Virus record (IMG/VR): IMGVR_UViG_3300037508_001776
Coordinates: 1-31,852 of that record
DNA from: a virus
Reading direction: 5' to 3' (one strand)
Length of the DNA: 31,852 nucleotides
Shown here: piece by piece, positions 10,401-18,351 of the stretch
How positions within the stretch are numbered: the first letter of the stretch is position 1
Layout of the letters: each line of letters opens with the position of its first letter
The notes under the pieces: model-generated
The model's input: the letters and a program-made list of their open reading frames with translations, nothing else
What the model was told of the DNA's origin: nothing
Databases searched by the model: none
Program-made: the position numbers and the translations under genes

Positions 10401-12495
10401 AAGCAACATTGGATATTACCTTGGCTTTAGGATGTTTCTCAGAATACTCGAACTTACCTATAGCAGTCCCACGAAACTCTTCATAAACCTTAAACTCTTT
10501 ACCAGATAAGAAAGGCTTAGAGAAGTTTGTGTCTGGTGAATGGAAGGTATACAGATCCTGAGCAAAGTTTCCTATAGGAGTATAATTCTCAGAGCTAACC
10601 GGTATACCTAAGAAGTAGGTTACTGATTGCGTCTGAGTAGCTGATAAGAAAGGATCGACATTAAGGTCGTTGTAAGGGTAGTTAGCATACAATCCTTGGC
10701 GAGGAGATCCGCTTTCGATGGTGTATTTACCCATGTTGCTCACTACACCTTTGGCAATAACTGTACGATTTCCTTGGCGCGTTCCTCGAAGGATTTCATA
10801 TCCCACGATTCCCGGAATAGGATTACCTTGATTATCTAAAGGAGCCTGGATGTTCTCAAATTTTACACCCATTACTCTTATGGCAGGATTACCTCCAAAG
10901 TTTGGAGAAGAACCTGTGAAGTGATTAGTGATAGGGTTAGTACCACCTAAGTAGTTATCAGGAAATCTGTGATGGCGAATCTTCTCACCACAAAGATCGT
11001 AATCCCCATTAGCTGTAGGATTTGTTCCTGGATAAGGAGGAAGTACTGGAGCGGTCCACGGATGAGAAGGATCATTCGCATTCCAAATAGCTGCAGAATT
11101 ATCCGGATACTCTTCTGTAGATTCCCAGTATCCCATATAACCTTCAGCAATCTGAACTCCTCCATCAGGAAGAGCTGTAGTAGCTACAGAAGTTAAGGTA
11201 GCTGTATTTTCAACAACCCATCTGTAGTTAAAGCCTCCTGCGATTTCTTCAGGTAAAGCATCTGTTACAACAAAAGCTTGTTCACCAGCAAAAGCCGGGC
11301 GTCCCGGAATGTGGTAAGAAGCAGATTTGTCACCGGTATCATAGACCCAACGAATAAAGAATGAGTATACCTCATCCCGCATGTAACCGGTATTGGTACC
11401 CCCACGTTGGTAATATCCTTGTTGATATTCAACAGCAACCCATTTAGCAACAATCTGATTGGCTATAGGCTGATAATTGAAGTCGAACTTCGTACGAGGA
11501 CCAACACGAATCAAGTAATCATTCACAGAATACATAGCATCAGTACGCTCGAAGACAGGCGTCATTATTGGGATGTTCTCAATAGGTACTGAAGGCCATC
11601 TGGAATCGATGATGTCCAAGGTGATTCTTCTTTGCTGGGTACTGTATATACCCACCTTTCTTGCAACGGTTTGCTGATTGATGATGGATACCAATACCAG
11701 CTCGAACTCGTCATAGTCTGGATCCATGTTATCGATGATGATGTCAATGGATCCTGCAATGTTTTCATGATCGAATAAAGCCTGAAGGTTAGACGGTGTA
11801 GAGTAATCTGTGATCTTCTGACCAGCTATAGTGTAAGCTATTACTGCGAAGTAGGAACCGTTTGGTAATGTTCCCCCGCTTACGCCTTTCTCGATATGAA
11901 AACAAGGTTGTGTAACGAGACGAGCAAGTCTTATTTCATCACAATTCAGCTGTGTAGTATCCACGCAAGTGATACATCCTACAGGATCATAACCGGGAGG
12001 ACCAGGAATAACCACACCGTTTTCATCAGTACAAATCTGAATCCATGGCACAGCATTAATGTCCATTACTCGGGAAGGATTCTTTCCATCATCCCAGTAT
12101 ATCTTGAATGTACAGTCACTTGTTGAACGAGAAACACCCTTGATAAGAAAAGCTCTATCAAAAGCTAAGCAAGGATCGTTCACAATAGTAGTATACTGAC
12201 AAAGACCCTCCTTAAATTTACCTATCTCGGAGTTTACATCGTCAGTAGAGAAAATGACCCATTCGTCACCTTGAAGGTGGATAGCTCCAATTACAGGATA
12301 CGGTGCTTGAGTACAGAACAGATTCGAAGGTTCGTTACCGAGTTTACCTAAGTCACCTGTAACAGAGTTGTTGATCGCGTTGCGGGCCTGCGTCCACGAA
12401 TCAGGTGGTAAGTGAAAGTCGTTAACGTCCTCGTTCAGCTCTTTATCAAAGCGACGCGGATCCTGACTGGATGTATTTTGAAGATTACCTGCCAT
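7411..12495 (-). CDS. Giant tail hub / stabilisation (muzzle-type) protein
   Basis: 1694 residues, overlapping the genes on both sides by one base (TAATG). The N-terminus, with DVNDFHLPPDSWTQARNAIN followed by SVTGDLGKLGNEPSN, has the form typical of the tail tubular/stabilisation proteins of podoviruses (T7 gp12-like), in which a short 'design' segment precedes a beta-rich body. The body is rich in Tyr, Asn, Pro, Gly and aromatic beta-strands and holds many scattered cysteines. A hydrophobic, Gly/Ala-rich stretch lies near residues 680-830 and could be buried in a channel or contact a membrane. In crAss-like phages a very long protein at this place, directly after the ring proteins, forms the tail hub or muzzle that closes the tail. 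Identification combines the N-terminal pattern, length and gene order; fine structure is not inferable. Confidence 0.75.
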   Translation of the reverse strand: MAGNLQNTSSQDPRRFDKELNEDVNDFHLPPDSWTQARNAINNSVTGDLGKLGNEPSNLFCTQAPYPVIGAIHLQGDEWVIFSTDDVNSEIGKFKEGLCQYTTIVNDPCLAFDRAFLIKGVSRSTSDCTFKIYWDDGKNPSRVMDINAVPWIQICTDENGVVIPGPPGYDPVGCITCVDTTQLNCDEIRLARLVTQPCFHIEKGVSGGTLPNGSYFAVIAYTIAGQKITDYSTPSNLQALFDHENIAGSIDIIIDNMDPDYDEFELVLVSIINQQTVARKVGIYSTQQRRITLDIIDSRWPSVPIENIPIMTPVFERTDAMYSVNDYLIRVGPRTKFDFNYQPIANQIVAKWVAVEYQQGYYQRGGTNTGYMRDEVYSFFIRWVYDTGDKSASYHIPGRPAFAGEQAFVVTDALPEEIAGGFNYRWVVENTATLTSVATTALPDGGVQIAEGYMGYWESTEEYPDNSAAIWNANDPSHPWTAPVLPPYPGTNPTANGDYDLCGEKIRHHRFPDNYLGGTNPITNHFTGSSPNFGGNPAIRVMGVKFENIQAPLDNQGNPIPGIVGYEILRGTRQGNRTVIAKGVVSNMGKYTIESGSPRQGLYANYPYNDLNVDPFLSATQTQSVTYFLGIPVSSENYTPIGNFAQDLYTFHSPDTNFSKPFLSGKEFKVYEEFRGTAIGKFEYSEKHPKAKVISNVAFLVSAISGIGIASVAMNGERRIHRSLPVNSPFLDTGIFAGPAGAGSQGWTFASGPIWAAGLAAVNVMNPVITGVDNSFYDIGGAQILQNILGVGTGAYYSAIGTAAATAGAFPGNFGFAKTYETVQGAYDEIPLVLRVAQGIPTFVSYWSQGFDATMELIRSMIRFRDFALKYNSSCLYASSAPAPAPGDRRRSIVEQSYVSPQITDFGTNYRINNLYRSNTVVLQTNANIAYPSGTDNTRQLATSPVANLEEIGQWNPLTPKLLNPTKRGFATSSACYYVGYKQRLRNQYGQVDGIIQVPISTCVNETAQTSSPVLFGGDIYIGRYTEKNTFFYFYDWLYDQPDGYEFDYLSHRMLPFPRYWLNSQKFESTDALTGLTNPINLLWPPNWVNFLPNQMFALDGYDNSGLSGIFASFTFAVKYAYFYLFNSGVKDFFVETEINVDLRDWGELDSQKHFPILDEKTLFDTAIIKSGNYYKYDPSLGISRTYLNYVGWGNTQTRDYDPLLSETCYQYSPNRVIYSLPAQFEGKRDNWYFFLANNYYDFLSRVTCIKPINKNGAMIFFETESPVQFLGVDQLQTDAGTKLTIGDGGLFSQPLQNILNADRPYEYGSCQDRLSVINTPVGVYWISQNQGKIFNMQGGLKEISMQDLKWWFAQYLPYKLLEQFPTFELKENPVIGIGCQSIYDNENNIVYFCKRDFIVRTDLPPGTTVTYTGRDNFLVNGMLPIKLGDPNYFEDASWTASFDPKTGAWLSWHDWHPNLCLPGKNTFMTIMNDHSNPARANGIWIHNLRCDSYCNYYDVDYPFEVEYMVHTVQTVNSLRSIEYIMEVYRYAQNCHDRFHVLDFNFDEAVIYNTEQCSGLLRLNLTPKNNAPMIVQYPQVNPTFIEILYSKEEQKYRFNQFWDITDSRGEFPIGSPYPPPTPNVGTFAERMIWNTAANGYVRNLNPNNLNYSKDPLQRKKFRHYVNFVLLRRRVSGDRKMLVMIANNKNLLSPR

Positions 12496-13556
12496 TATCT
12501 GTAGAACTGATTTGGTACAACAGCTGCAAGATTACCCGGATTCCACTGACTCCAAGGGTAACTCTTGAACATGTTATAGTATTTTGCATACTGAGCTCTG
12601 CGATTAGTTTCCCACACCTGCTTAAACTCAGACCAGTTTGGAGTATTCACAATGGACAACGCATAATTACGCGCTGCACGATATCTTTGTTCAATAAGCT
12701 GAAGTTTAGCTGCAGCTTGAGGTTCGTCATTCATGATCAAGTTCTCGAGAATTCTTTGCTTGAAAGCATACTCGTAATACTCATTGATCATATCATGGTC
12801 CGGAACAAGAAGATTACCATCTTCATCTTCCATCATTCCTTGATAATTGATGTAAAGCTTACCACAGTCAAAGTTTGTGTAGATGTAGTTGCCTTTGATC
12901 CATGCAACAAACTCGCTGTTCCAATATAAGTTTGGACAATCACAATCGATCGTCTGAGGGTTATTGATTATCCTCACCTGGAAAAGACGCTTGTAAGTAC
13001 GAGTCTCGCTTTTTACAATCTGCACTAACTCGTAACACTCGTTCTTACAGTTCAAGAACACTCTTGGTTTGTTGCAGTAATCTCCATAAGGAGCGTTAGG
13101 ATTGAACTCTAATCCTGCACAAGGATCCGTATTTGCCGGCGGGCAACAAGATTGTTGACACTGGCATGGATTAGGTGTACACTTCTGACAATTTACTGTA
13201 GGAGCCTCGCAAGTATTTATGGTACCAGGCTGAGATTGATATTGAGGTACCAGAGGTCTTTCTTCAATCCAAGTACCCTGAGGCATTGCTTGCTGAACAG
13301 TATACTCATCACAAATCAAAGCAAAGTTGAGCACATAGAAGTCATCCGGGAGTTTTACTCTCCCTTTCTCTACTTCAAGGATAGCTTCCTTGGTCTGAAA
13401 TATTCTCAAGCCAAGGTCGTAGTTAACACGCTTAGCTACTTTTATCAGCTGATGAGGCTCGATAAAAGACTCCAGGTTGTAGTTCTGGAAGTCCACGTGA
13501 ATCTCTTCAAGCAACTGCTCGAATGTTCGATATTTTAGTGTATAGTTGTAGCTCAT
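12495..13556 (-). CDS. Ring / tail tubular adaptor protein with Cys-rich insertion
   Basis: 353 residues, linked to the 1694-residue gene and to the 222-residue gene by one-base TAATG overlaps. The first 90 residues are helical and lead to VEKGRVKLPDDFYVLNFALI, the 'LPDDF' turn commonly seen in head-tail adaptor and tail tubular A-type proteins of podoviruses. Residues 116-146 then hold eight cysteines with prolines (C116, 123, 126, 131, 133, 137, 138, 146), an unusual insertion that could bind metal or form disulfides. The C-terminal part is helical and basic (LIEQRYRAARNYALS). Position between the IHF-like gene and the giant hub matches a ring protein that joins portal to hub in crAss-like virions. 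The adaptor call is an inference from motif and position. Confidence 0.72.
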   Translation of the reverse strand: MSYNYTLKYRTFEQLLEEIHVDFQNYNLESFIEPHQLIKVAKRVNYDLGLRIFQTKEAILEVEKGRVKLPDDFYVLNFALICDEYTVQQAMPQGTWIEERPLVPQYQSQPGTINTCEAPTVNCQKCTPNPCQCQQSCCPPANTDPCAGLEFNPNAPYGDYCNKPRVFLNCKNECYELVQIVKSETRTYKRLFQVRIINNPQTIDCDCPNLYWNSEFVAWIKGNYIYTNFDCGKLYINYQGMMEDEDGNLLVPDHDMINEYYEYAFKQRILENLIMNDEPQAAAKLQLIEQRYRAARNYALSIVNTPNWSEFKQVWETNRRAQYAKYYNMFKSYPWSQWNPGNLAAVVPNQFYR

Positions 13557-14224
13557 TATCTAAGCACGTTTTGCTGGTTATCTGCTCCATCAGAAGGTAC
13601 TTGACCAGATGTCAAGATCTCCTTAAGAGCCATTTGTTCTATTTCGGCGAATAAGTATTCAGGAATACGCATCGCTTGATCTTGTATAGGAGTGCACTCA
13701 TCCGCATCACACTTCAGGTAATTCACATCACCATCCCACAATCCTTCAACACGTACAGCATCCCATTCGATATTCGGAAAGTACAAGTGACCATCAAGAT
13801 ACCAGTAGTATCTGTTCTTGTTGTACTTGAAATTAGTCGTACGAGTCATCGCTACATAAGTAGAAGGATATGTACGGAACAATTCTTCTTCTCCATCGAT
13901 AGAGCTTATCGTACGAAATAAAGGACCGTATGCTCCTTCCAATACCGGAGGTAACTTATCCTTTGTTCTGCGAATAATGCACTTGGATTTTATACCTGAA
14001 CAGCATGCCTCTACCTTATCGACTTCTACAAGTTCTACACAAGGTAAAACTTCGAAGAGACTCTGATAACGCATGATCCTGTTCTGATCATCCTGACGCT
14101 TAATCAAAAGCTTCGCGTACTTGAGAATGATACTCGCAATAAAGCGATCGGTCATAAAAGGATCTTCCTTTACAGCCTTGAGAACGTTTCTCACTCGAGA
14201 TATGCTATCACCTATTGTTGTCAT
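13556..14224 (-). CDS. Ring / connector-type structural protein
   Basis: 222 residues from ATG 14224, beginning MTTIGDSISRVRNVLKAVKE. A TTG at 14239 would add five residues and overlap the previous gene, but the ATG lies one base after that gene's TAA (TAAGATG) and is the better start. The protein has an N-terminal helical region, a CC pair followed by a basic stretch near residue 83, then a beta-rich, aromatic segment (KNRYYWYLDGHLYFPNIEWD) and a helical C-terminus (IPEYLFAEIEQMALKEI). That helix-beta-helix organisation and its position between the HU/IHF-like gene and the 353-residue adaptor suggest one of the stacked ring or connector proteins of a crAss-like tail. It has no recognisable enzyme motif. 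The exact ring cannot be assigned from sequence alone. Confidence 0.68.
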   Translation of the reverse strand: MTTIGDSISRVRNVLKAVKEDPFMTDRFIASIILKYAKLLIKRQDDQNRIMRYQSLFEVLPCVELVEVDKVEACCSGIKSKCIIRRTKDKLPPVLEGAYGPLFRTISSIDGEEELFRTYPSTYVAMTRTTNFKYNKNRYYWYLDGHLYFPNIEWDAVRVEGLWDGDVNYLKCDADECTPIQDQAMRIPEYLFAEIEQMALKEILTSGQVPSDGADNQQNVLR

Positions 14225-14225
14225 C

Positions 14226-14819
14226 TTAATCCATGTCAAATTCGTTATACGTTTGAGGTACTACATCTTGAGCGATGAGTTTCTCATGCATCGCATTTCT
14301 CTTGTGCTTACGGACAAGATTAGATATGCGTTGAAAATCTTCCACTACAATGTACCTTGGCCATTCGTCTTTGTATGTAACAGAGACTTGTTTCGTGAAT
14401 TGTCTTACGCCTTTGAAGCGCCAAAGTTTCCGGAAACGGAACTTATACTTAGCTTCGTGGTTGGTGTAAAATACCTTGGCCAGATAACCATCTGTAGCTA
14501 GGTTGCGATTGATCACTCTAACTCCATGCTTTGTAGATCTGTTATGGTCTATGTTTTCTCTTCGAGGAGTCTTACAAGATCCTACGAAAACATTACCAAG
14601 CCCTTCAGGTAATTCGATGCCATCCCGGTTATCAATAGCGGCCTGCCACAGGAATCCGTTGAATGTTTCGATTATCTTCTTGAGCTGATCATCAGATACA
14701 GCAGAGTATTCCGGATGCTTTTCTCTGAAAGAAGAGAGTACATCCTTGTTTAAGAGACCTATAGTGGTCTCTCTAAAGCGTGGAGCTTTCCTATCTGGAG
14801 CTTTAATTGTGGTGATCAT
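14226..14819 (-). CDS. HU/IHF-like structural protein
   Basis: 197 residues, first gene of its unit, starting at ATG 14819 behind promoter-like copy 3. Residues about 40-77 carry the HU/IHF signature: an amphipathic pair of helices (DDQLKKIIETFNGFLWQAAI) followed by DGIELPEGLGNVFVG, which matches the HU pattern of helix, 'V.LPGLG.F.V' beta turn. The downstream part is very basic (RFRKLWRFKG, NLVRKHKRN), compatible with nucleic-acid contact. It is about twice the usual HU length (90-100 residues), so it carries an extra C-terminal domain. IHF-like genes beside tail-ring genes are a known feature of crAss-like phages, where the fold may serve the virion rather than chromatin. I am fairly sure of the fold and unsure whether it binds DNA. 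Confidence 0.65.
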   Translation of the reverse strand: MITTIKAPDRKAPRFRETTIGLLNKDVLSSFREKHPEYSAVSDDQLKKIIETFNGFLWQAAIDNRDGIELPEGLGNVFVGSCKTPRRENIDHNRSTKHGVRVINRNLATDGYLAKVFYTNHEAKYKFRFRKLWRFKGVRQFTKQVSVTYKDEWPRYIVVEDFQRISNLVRKHKRNAMHEKLIAQDVVPQTYNEFDMD

Positions 14820-14830
14820 ACGCAGGCCTG

Positions 14831-14850
14831 ATATAATATACGAAAAATTT
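14831..14850 (-). promoter_or_regulatory. Promoter-like element (phage motif, copy 3)
   Basis: The minus strand reads AAATTTTTCGTATATTATAT, ending 12 bases before the ATG of the HU/IHF-like gene. It is nearly identical to copies 1 (28341) and 2 (22561). It follows the strong hairpin at 14899-14928, so a terminated unit is followed by a new start. No good -35 hexamer is seen at 17 bases, so a phage-specific or Bacteroidetes-type sigma context is more likely. Confidence 0.6.
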
Positions 14851-14898
14851 CTCAGGTGTAAAAATAAACATTCTAGGTTTAGTGACCAAGATAATGCA

Positions 14899-14928
14899 CA
14901 AGAGCCCCGAGTTTCCCCGAGGCCCTTG
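14899..14928 (-). terminator. Strong hairpin with GAAA tetraloop (terminator-like)
   Basis: On the minus strand a 13-bp GC-rich stem (5' arm CAAGGGCCTCGGG, 3' arm CTCGGGGCTCTTG, with G-U wobbles) closes a GAAA loop of the GNRA class. It starts about 40 bases after the stop of the 406-residue adhesin gene. The following sequence (TGCATTATC) lacks a clean U tract, so it may terminate weakly, act with Rho, or protect the 3' end of the adhesin message. Confidence 0.55.
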
Positions 14929-14967
14929 CTTGTCAGTCACAGTAAACCAACTAAACTATGACAATCT

Positions 14968-16188
14968 TTAGCAGTCAGCACCAACTGTTACAGTTATGCT
15001 TGGCATATCAGCATTTCTTATTGCGATGGATCCTACAACCGCACAGATTACGTGCGGATCACTGATACTGTTGAAGTTTACAGTGGTAGTTTGCATAGTG
15101 TTGCAATCTGTATAAGTCAAGGTACCTTGAGAATTTTTGAACCCGATAGTATGTGTTCTGCAATCATAGCAGCATTCTACACCTGGGCCAACGCTATATT
15201 CATCAGGAATGGCCGGGATACCAGCAACTCCTCCTATGTAACAAAGTTCAAAAGTTGTTCCAGCAAACTGTGGAGGAATGATTCCTTTAGGTGTGCCATC
15301 GCAGTTATTTCCTCCGTTAAACTCTGGGCATACTGCAAGCAGAGCTTGAGCGTTAGCGTTCACTGGAGGGAATCCTACTCCAGGAGAAGGATCCACATTT
15401 ACAGTAGGTGTTCCGGAGTATCCAAAACCTGGGTTAACTACTGTGAAGTAGATAACTTTTCCGGTATTTACTGAACCAACTGTCAGAATCAGTCCTGCTC
15501 CGCCTCCAATAGAAGGATCTGTTACAGTGAAAGTATCACCAATAACATATCCGGAACCGGCCGAGGTAGGTGCAGATAATGTTGCACTGATGATAACTCC
15601 TCCTGCGATAACAAGATTTACTAGAAGACCTACTCCCACACCGGTCAAGTTACTTGTAGGTAAAGCTGTGTAAGATCCGTCGGTATAACCGCCTCCGCCG
15701 TTGGTAACAGAGAATCCATCGGCTCCTGTATTACCCACAACAGCGTTGATTATAGCTCCTGATCCGCCGCCACCAACAAGATTAACTGCAGGGGGATTTA
15801 TTGGATCATATCCGGATCCTCCAAAGTTAGGAGCAATCAGACTCACTGACTGGATACCCACATTGTTACAAACCAGCTGAACCGGTTGACAAACAGGGTT
15901 AGGCGTGAAGGTCACAGTAAATGGTACCTGATTATTAGGAGAACCATCTGCTTCGCAGCATGGTTGAACATATCCTTCATATGTAACAGGATCACAACTT
16001 TCGTTGTCTACCGTAATAGGAATGTTTGCCACGCAAGCTTGAGATCCTGGTGGTACAAAAGGTGCGCAATTCACCGTAACCTGTGCATATGGTAAACCGG
16101 ATCCTTGGACGCGGTAATATACACGGTGACATCCGATAGGATAGTTACTGGTGAAATTGACTTGGATAACTGCAGGTACTGGTGCCAT
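14968..16188 (-). CDS. Cys-rich fibre/adhesin with GxGY beta-repeats
   Basis: 406 residues; the leader TATAAACCAATAAAG precedes ATG 16188. Residues 1-105 form a cysteine-rich beta region (VIQVNFTSNYPIGCHRVYYR). Residues about 115-285 hold four loose copies of a roughly 40-residue glycine repeat recognised by GGSGYDP, GGGGYTD, GSGYVIG and GFGYSGT, each followed by a Thr/Val strand and a Gly-Ala turn; such repeats build beta-helical shafts in phage fibres. The C-terminal 100 residues carry cysteines and LTYTDCNTMQTTTVNFNSIS, close in layout to the end of the 660-residue propeller protein. It is last in the adhesin cluster and is followed by a strong hairpin. A role in host-surface binding is likely, from repeat type and context. 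No enzyme motif is visible. Confidence 0.65.
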   Translation of the reverse strand: MAPVPAVIQVNFTSNYPIGCHRVYYRVQGSGLPYAQVTVNCAPFVPPGSQACVANIPITVDNESCDPVTYEGYVQPCCEADGSPNNQVPFTVTFTPNPVCQPVQLVCNNVGIQSVSLIAPNFGGSGYDPINPPAVNLVGGGGSGAIINAVVGNTGADGFSVTNGGGGYTDGSYTALPTSNLTGVGVGLLVNLVIAGGVIISATLSAPTSAGSGYVIGDTFTVTDPSIGGGAGLILTVGSVNTGKVIYFTVVNPGFGYSGTPTVNVDPSPGVGFPPVNANAQALLAVCPEFNGGNNCDGTPKGIIPPQFAGTTFELCYIGGVAGIPAIPDEYSVGPGVECCYDCRTHTIGFKNSQGTLTYTDCNTMQTTTVNFNSISDPHVICAVVGSIAIRNADMPSITVTVGADC

Positions 16189-16198
16189 CTTTATTGGT

Positions 16199-16744
16199 TT
16201 ATACGTTTTTAGTCTTTACTCGAATAGTTACAGAGTAACATGTTCCTGCGTTGCAGATTGAAGCAACACGGATATCATACTCTGTATTCGGGGTTAATCC
16301 TCCGATAGTATCTACCGGATTAGTAGAGGGAGCTACAGGTGGATTCAGTGTCCAAGACATAGAAGTTGCCGGCTTATACTCTACGATATAAGATATCGCG
16401 GTAGAAGATGGTGCCCACTTAAGCTTCACTGTTGTTGAGGTAATCAGTGTTGAGATTAGACCCAAAACAGACATGCAAGGTGATCCCGGTAAAATGCATC
16501 CAGGATTGGTAAAAAGTAGTGTGAACTTCTGCAAAATATCACAGAGACGATCTCCTTGCTTTATATCGAGATCCAAGATGGTATCGTTTGCATGCACGAT
16601 ACAGCAGTCCGAAAATGTTTCTGGACAAGGATCTGGATTAGGACACTCTGGAGTATCCTGGGCACAAGGAGTATTTGTGGTCAAAGCATGATCTTCACAA
16701 CCACAAGGTTTACTCTTACATCCGCATGTTTTGCACTCGCTCAT
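16199..16744 (-). CDS. Short Cys-rich fibre protein with C-terminal FN3 domain
   Basis: 181 residues, starting by a one-base overlap (TAATG) with the end of the 514-residue gene. The first 50 residues contain many cysteines (KTCGCKSKPCGCEDH and later pairs), which could chelate metal or form disulfides. A helix follows (KQGDRLCDILQKFTLL) that resembles the GDTVSVVVYKLATELC segment of the upstream protein. Residues about 93-180 form one fibronectin type III domain: STTVKLKWAPSSTAISYIVE, then GLTPNTEYDIRVASIC, with the conserved Trp, Tyr and NTEY turn. FN3 domains are common in phage fibres and adhesins. The gene looks like a shortened paralogue of its neighbour and is probably a fibre or decoration subunit. 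Confidence 0.7.
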   Translation of the reverse strand: MSECKTCGCKSKPCGCEDHALTTNTPCAQDTPECPNPDPCPETFSDCCIVHANDTILDLDIKQGDRLCDILQKFTLLFTNPGCILPGSPCMSVLGLISTLITSTTVKLKWAPSSTAISYIVEYKPATSMSWTLNPPVAPSTNPVDTIGGLTPNTEYDIRVASICNAGTCYSVTIRVKTKNV

Positions 16745-18288
16745 TATGATATTACGATTGAAGGTACAACATTAGTTGGAGGAGGACATGCCGGTGCTAA
16801 GGTGGTAACCGTAGCAAATGGGCATGAAGTAGGTGTTCCTGCAGAAGGAGTAATCACCACTCTTACCTTGTAAGAAGTGCTCGGATTTAATCCGGTGAAA
16901 GTTCCAAGCAAGTTGAACACTGGTGGTACTGTAACAAGTGTAGATTGGCTCTGGATTAAAGTTAACCCTAAAGCATCCCATACTTCTACAGTATATGTAA
17001 CACCTGTACCTGCAGCAAGGATGGCTCCGCTATACGCGATCTGAGTATCTGTCGCATTGTACGTCATAACAGGACATGCTGTTTGATTAGCAAGAACCTC
17101 TGTGTATGTGTACTGGCAAGTAGAAATACCATCTGTCAAGCAAGGTGTAGCTGTTACAGTAAGATTATCTGAAAGATTCAGAGGAGAAGCTGAAAGATTC
17201 CAAGAGATACCAGGCAAAGAGTTAAGCGCTGTTACAATATCTCCGGTAACAATGATGCTATTACCACTCTGATCTGAGATTGTAAAATTAGTAAGACCTG
17301 AAGGAGGACATTGAGAGAATCCTACAGGAATAGTTCCGCTGAACCATACAGTCAATGTGTCTCCGTTAAGCTGGGCAGTCATAGATAAACTGATACCGCT
17401 ACATCCGGATGGACAGCAGTTAGTCTGAATATTAGTAACCGCAGCTCTCAAGTCACAAATAGTAAGCCATATGTTGTTTATGGCATTAGCCAAGTTCTGA
17501 ACAGTATTGTTCCAACCTGGTAGGCTACCCATAGAACCTGATCCACCTAATTGAGGAGATCCAGTTAATCCTGCACATTGAGCAAGAATTGCAGCATAAA
17601 TATCGTTAGGTCCTCCTGTTGCTCCGATTAAAGCACAAAACTGTTGCTCTAAAGCGGCCAAGACAATGTTCATATCTGTAGGTGCACTAGGAAGTACACA
17701 AACAGGAGTTACTTGAGGTAAAGTGAATGTTGGAGGAGGAGTATTTTCTAAGGTGGTGATACGCTGCTCATGATTCTGTAAGATAGCATTAATAGTAGCT
17801 ATCTGATCAATAAGCTGACATACACGATTACCAATAGCTTGAACATAGTCTGTTAACTGCATTGTAGTAACAGTATCTCCAGCCTGGTTGGTGTAGTAGA
17901 AGTGAGAACATACGTTTACTACACAGTCAGGACATCCGGCCGATCCGGATCCTCCTCCGCTAGTAACTCGACATACTCTTCCTTGGCAACCTGGTGCACA
18001 AGGTTCAAACACACAATTCTCAAGCTCACATATCCTGCTTATAAGAAGTTGGATGAGCTCTTGAAAAGTAGCCGGTGTACAACCAACAAGTTGAAGGCAA
18101 GATAAATCATAAGCTGAGACATTAGTCTGCTCGAGAAGCTTGCATAATTCTGTGGCCAGCTTGTAAACAACTACGCTAACAGTGTCACCTTTACAAAGTT
18201 TGATACACGGAATATCAGGACCTTGCCAGATCACGCAGTTGGAGCTGATCGGATTACATGTTGGGTCGTCGGCGTTTATTGGCTTCAT
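16744..18288 (-). CDS. Tail fibre-like protein with C-terminal FN3 domain
   Basis: 514 residues from ATG 18288 (MKPINADDPTCNPISSNC). A TTG at 18318 would add ten residues, but it lies inside promoter-like copy 5, so I favour the ATG. The N-terminus has CVIWQGPDIPCIKLCKGDT followed by a helix, a module also visible in reduced form in the 181-residue neighbour and plausibly a trimerisation or attachment head. A short helical stretch (IDQIATINAILQNHEQRITT) looks like a coiled coil. The middle is Ser/Thr/Gly/Pro-rich beta structure. The last 100 or so residues are FN3-like, ending GLNPSTSYKVRVVITP and then Thr-rich strands. Cysteines are frequent throughout. The gene overlaps the next by one base. 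Most likely a fibre or adhesin subunit. Confidence 0.7.
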   Translation of the reverse strand: MKPINADDPTCNPISSNCVIWQGPDIPCIKLCKGDTVSVVVYKLATELCKLLEQTNVSAYDLSCLQLVGCTPATFQELIQLLISRICELENCVFEPCAPGCQGRVCRVTSGGGSGSAGCPDCVVNVCSHFYYTNQAGDTVTTMQLTDYVQAIGNRVCQLIDQIATINAILQNHEQRITTLENTPPPTFTLPQVTPVCVLPSAPTDMNIVLAALEQQFCALIGATGGPNDIYAAILAQCAGLTGSPQLGGSGSMGSLPGWNNTVQNLANAINNIWLTICDLRAAVTNIQTNCCPSGCSGISLSMTAQLNGDTLTVWFSGTIPVGFSQCPPSGLTNFTISDQSGNSIIVTGDIVTALNSLPGISWNLSASPLNLSDNLTVTATPCLTDGISTCQYTYTEVLANQTACPVMTYNATDTQIAYSGAILAAGTGVTYTVEVWDALGLTLIQSQSTLVTVPPVFNLLGTFTGLNPSTSYKVRVVITPSAGTPTSCPFATVTTLAPACPPPTNVVPSIVIS

Positions 18289-18304
18289 TGTAGTCGCGTT
18301 CTTG

Positions 18305-18322
18305 TTTAATATACACAATTTT
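18305..18322 (-). promoter_or_regulatory. Promoter-like element (phage motif, copy 5)
   Basis: The minus strand reads AAAATTGTGTATATTAAA in the 53-base gap before ATG 18288. It shares TTG-YG-TATATTA with the other copies. It directly follows the small hairpin at 18329-18351, repeating the hairpin-then-promoter layout seen at 14.9 kb and 2.4 kb. Confidence 0.45.
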
Positions 18323-18328
18323 CAGGAG

Positions 18329-18351
18329 ATGTCCAAATATCTTATGGACAT
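18329..18351. other. Small perfect hairpin across the stop of the propeller gene
   Basis: Arms ATGTCCA and TGGACAT pair over 7 bp around a nine-base loop, and include the TAA stop at 18342-18344. No U tract follows, so it is unlikely to be a strong intrinsic terminator. It may stabilise the message end or limit read-through into promoter-like copy 5. Confidence 0.35.
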
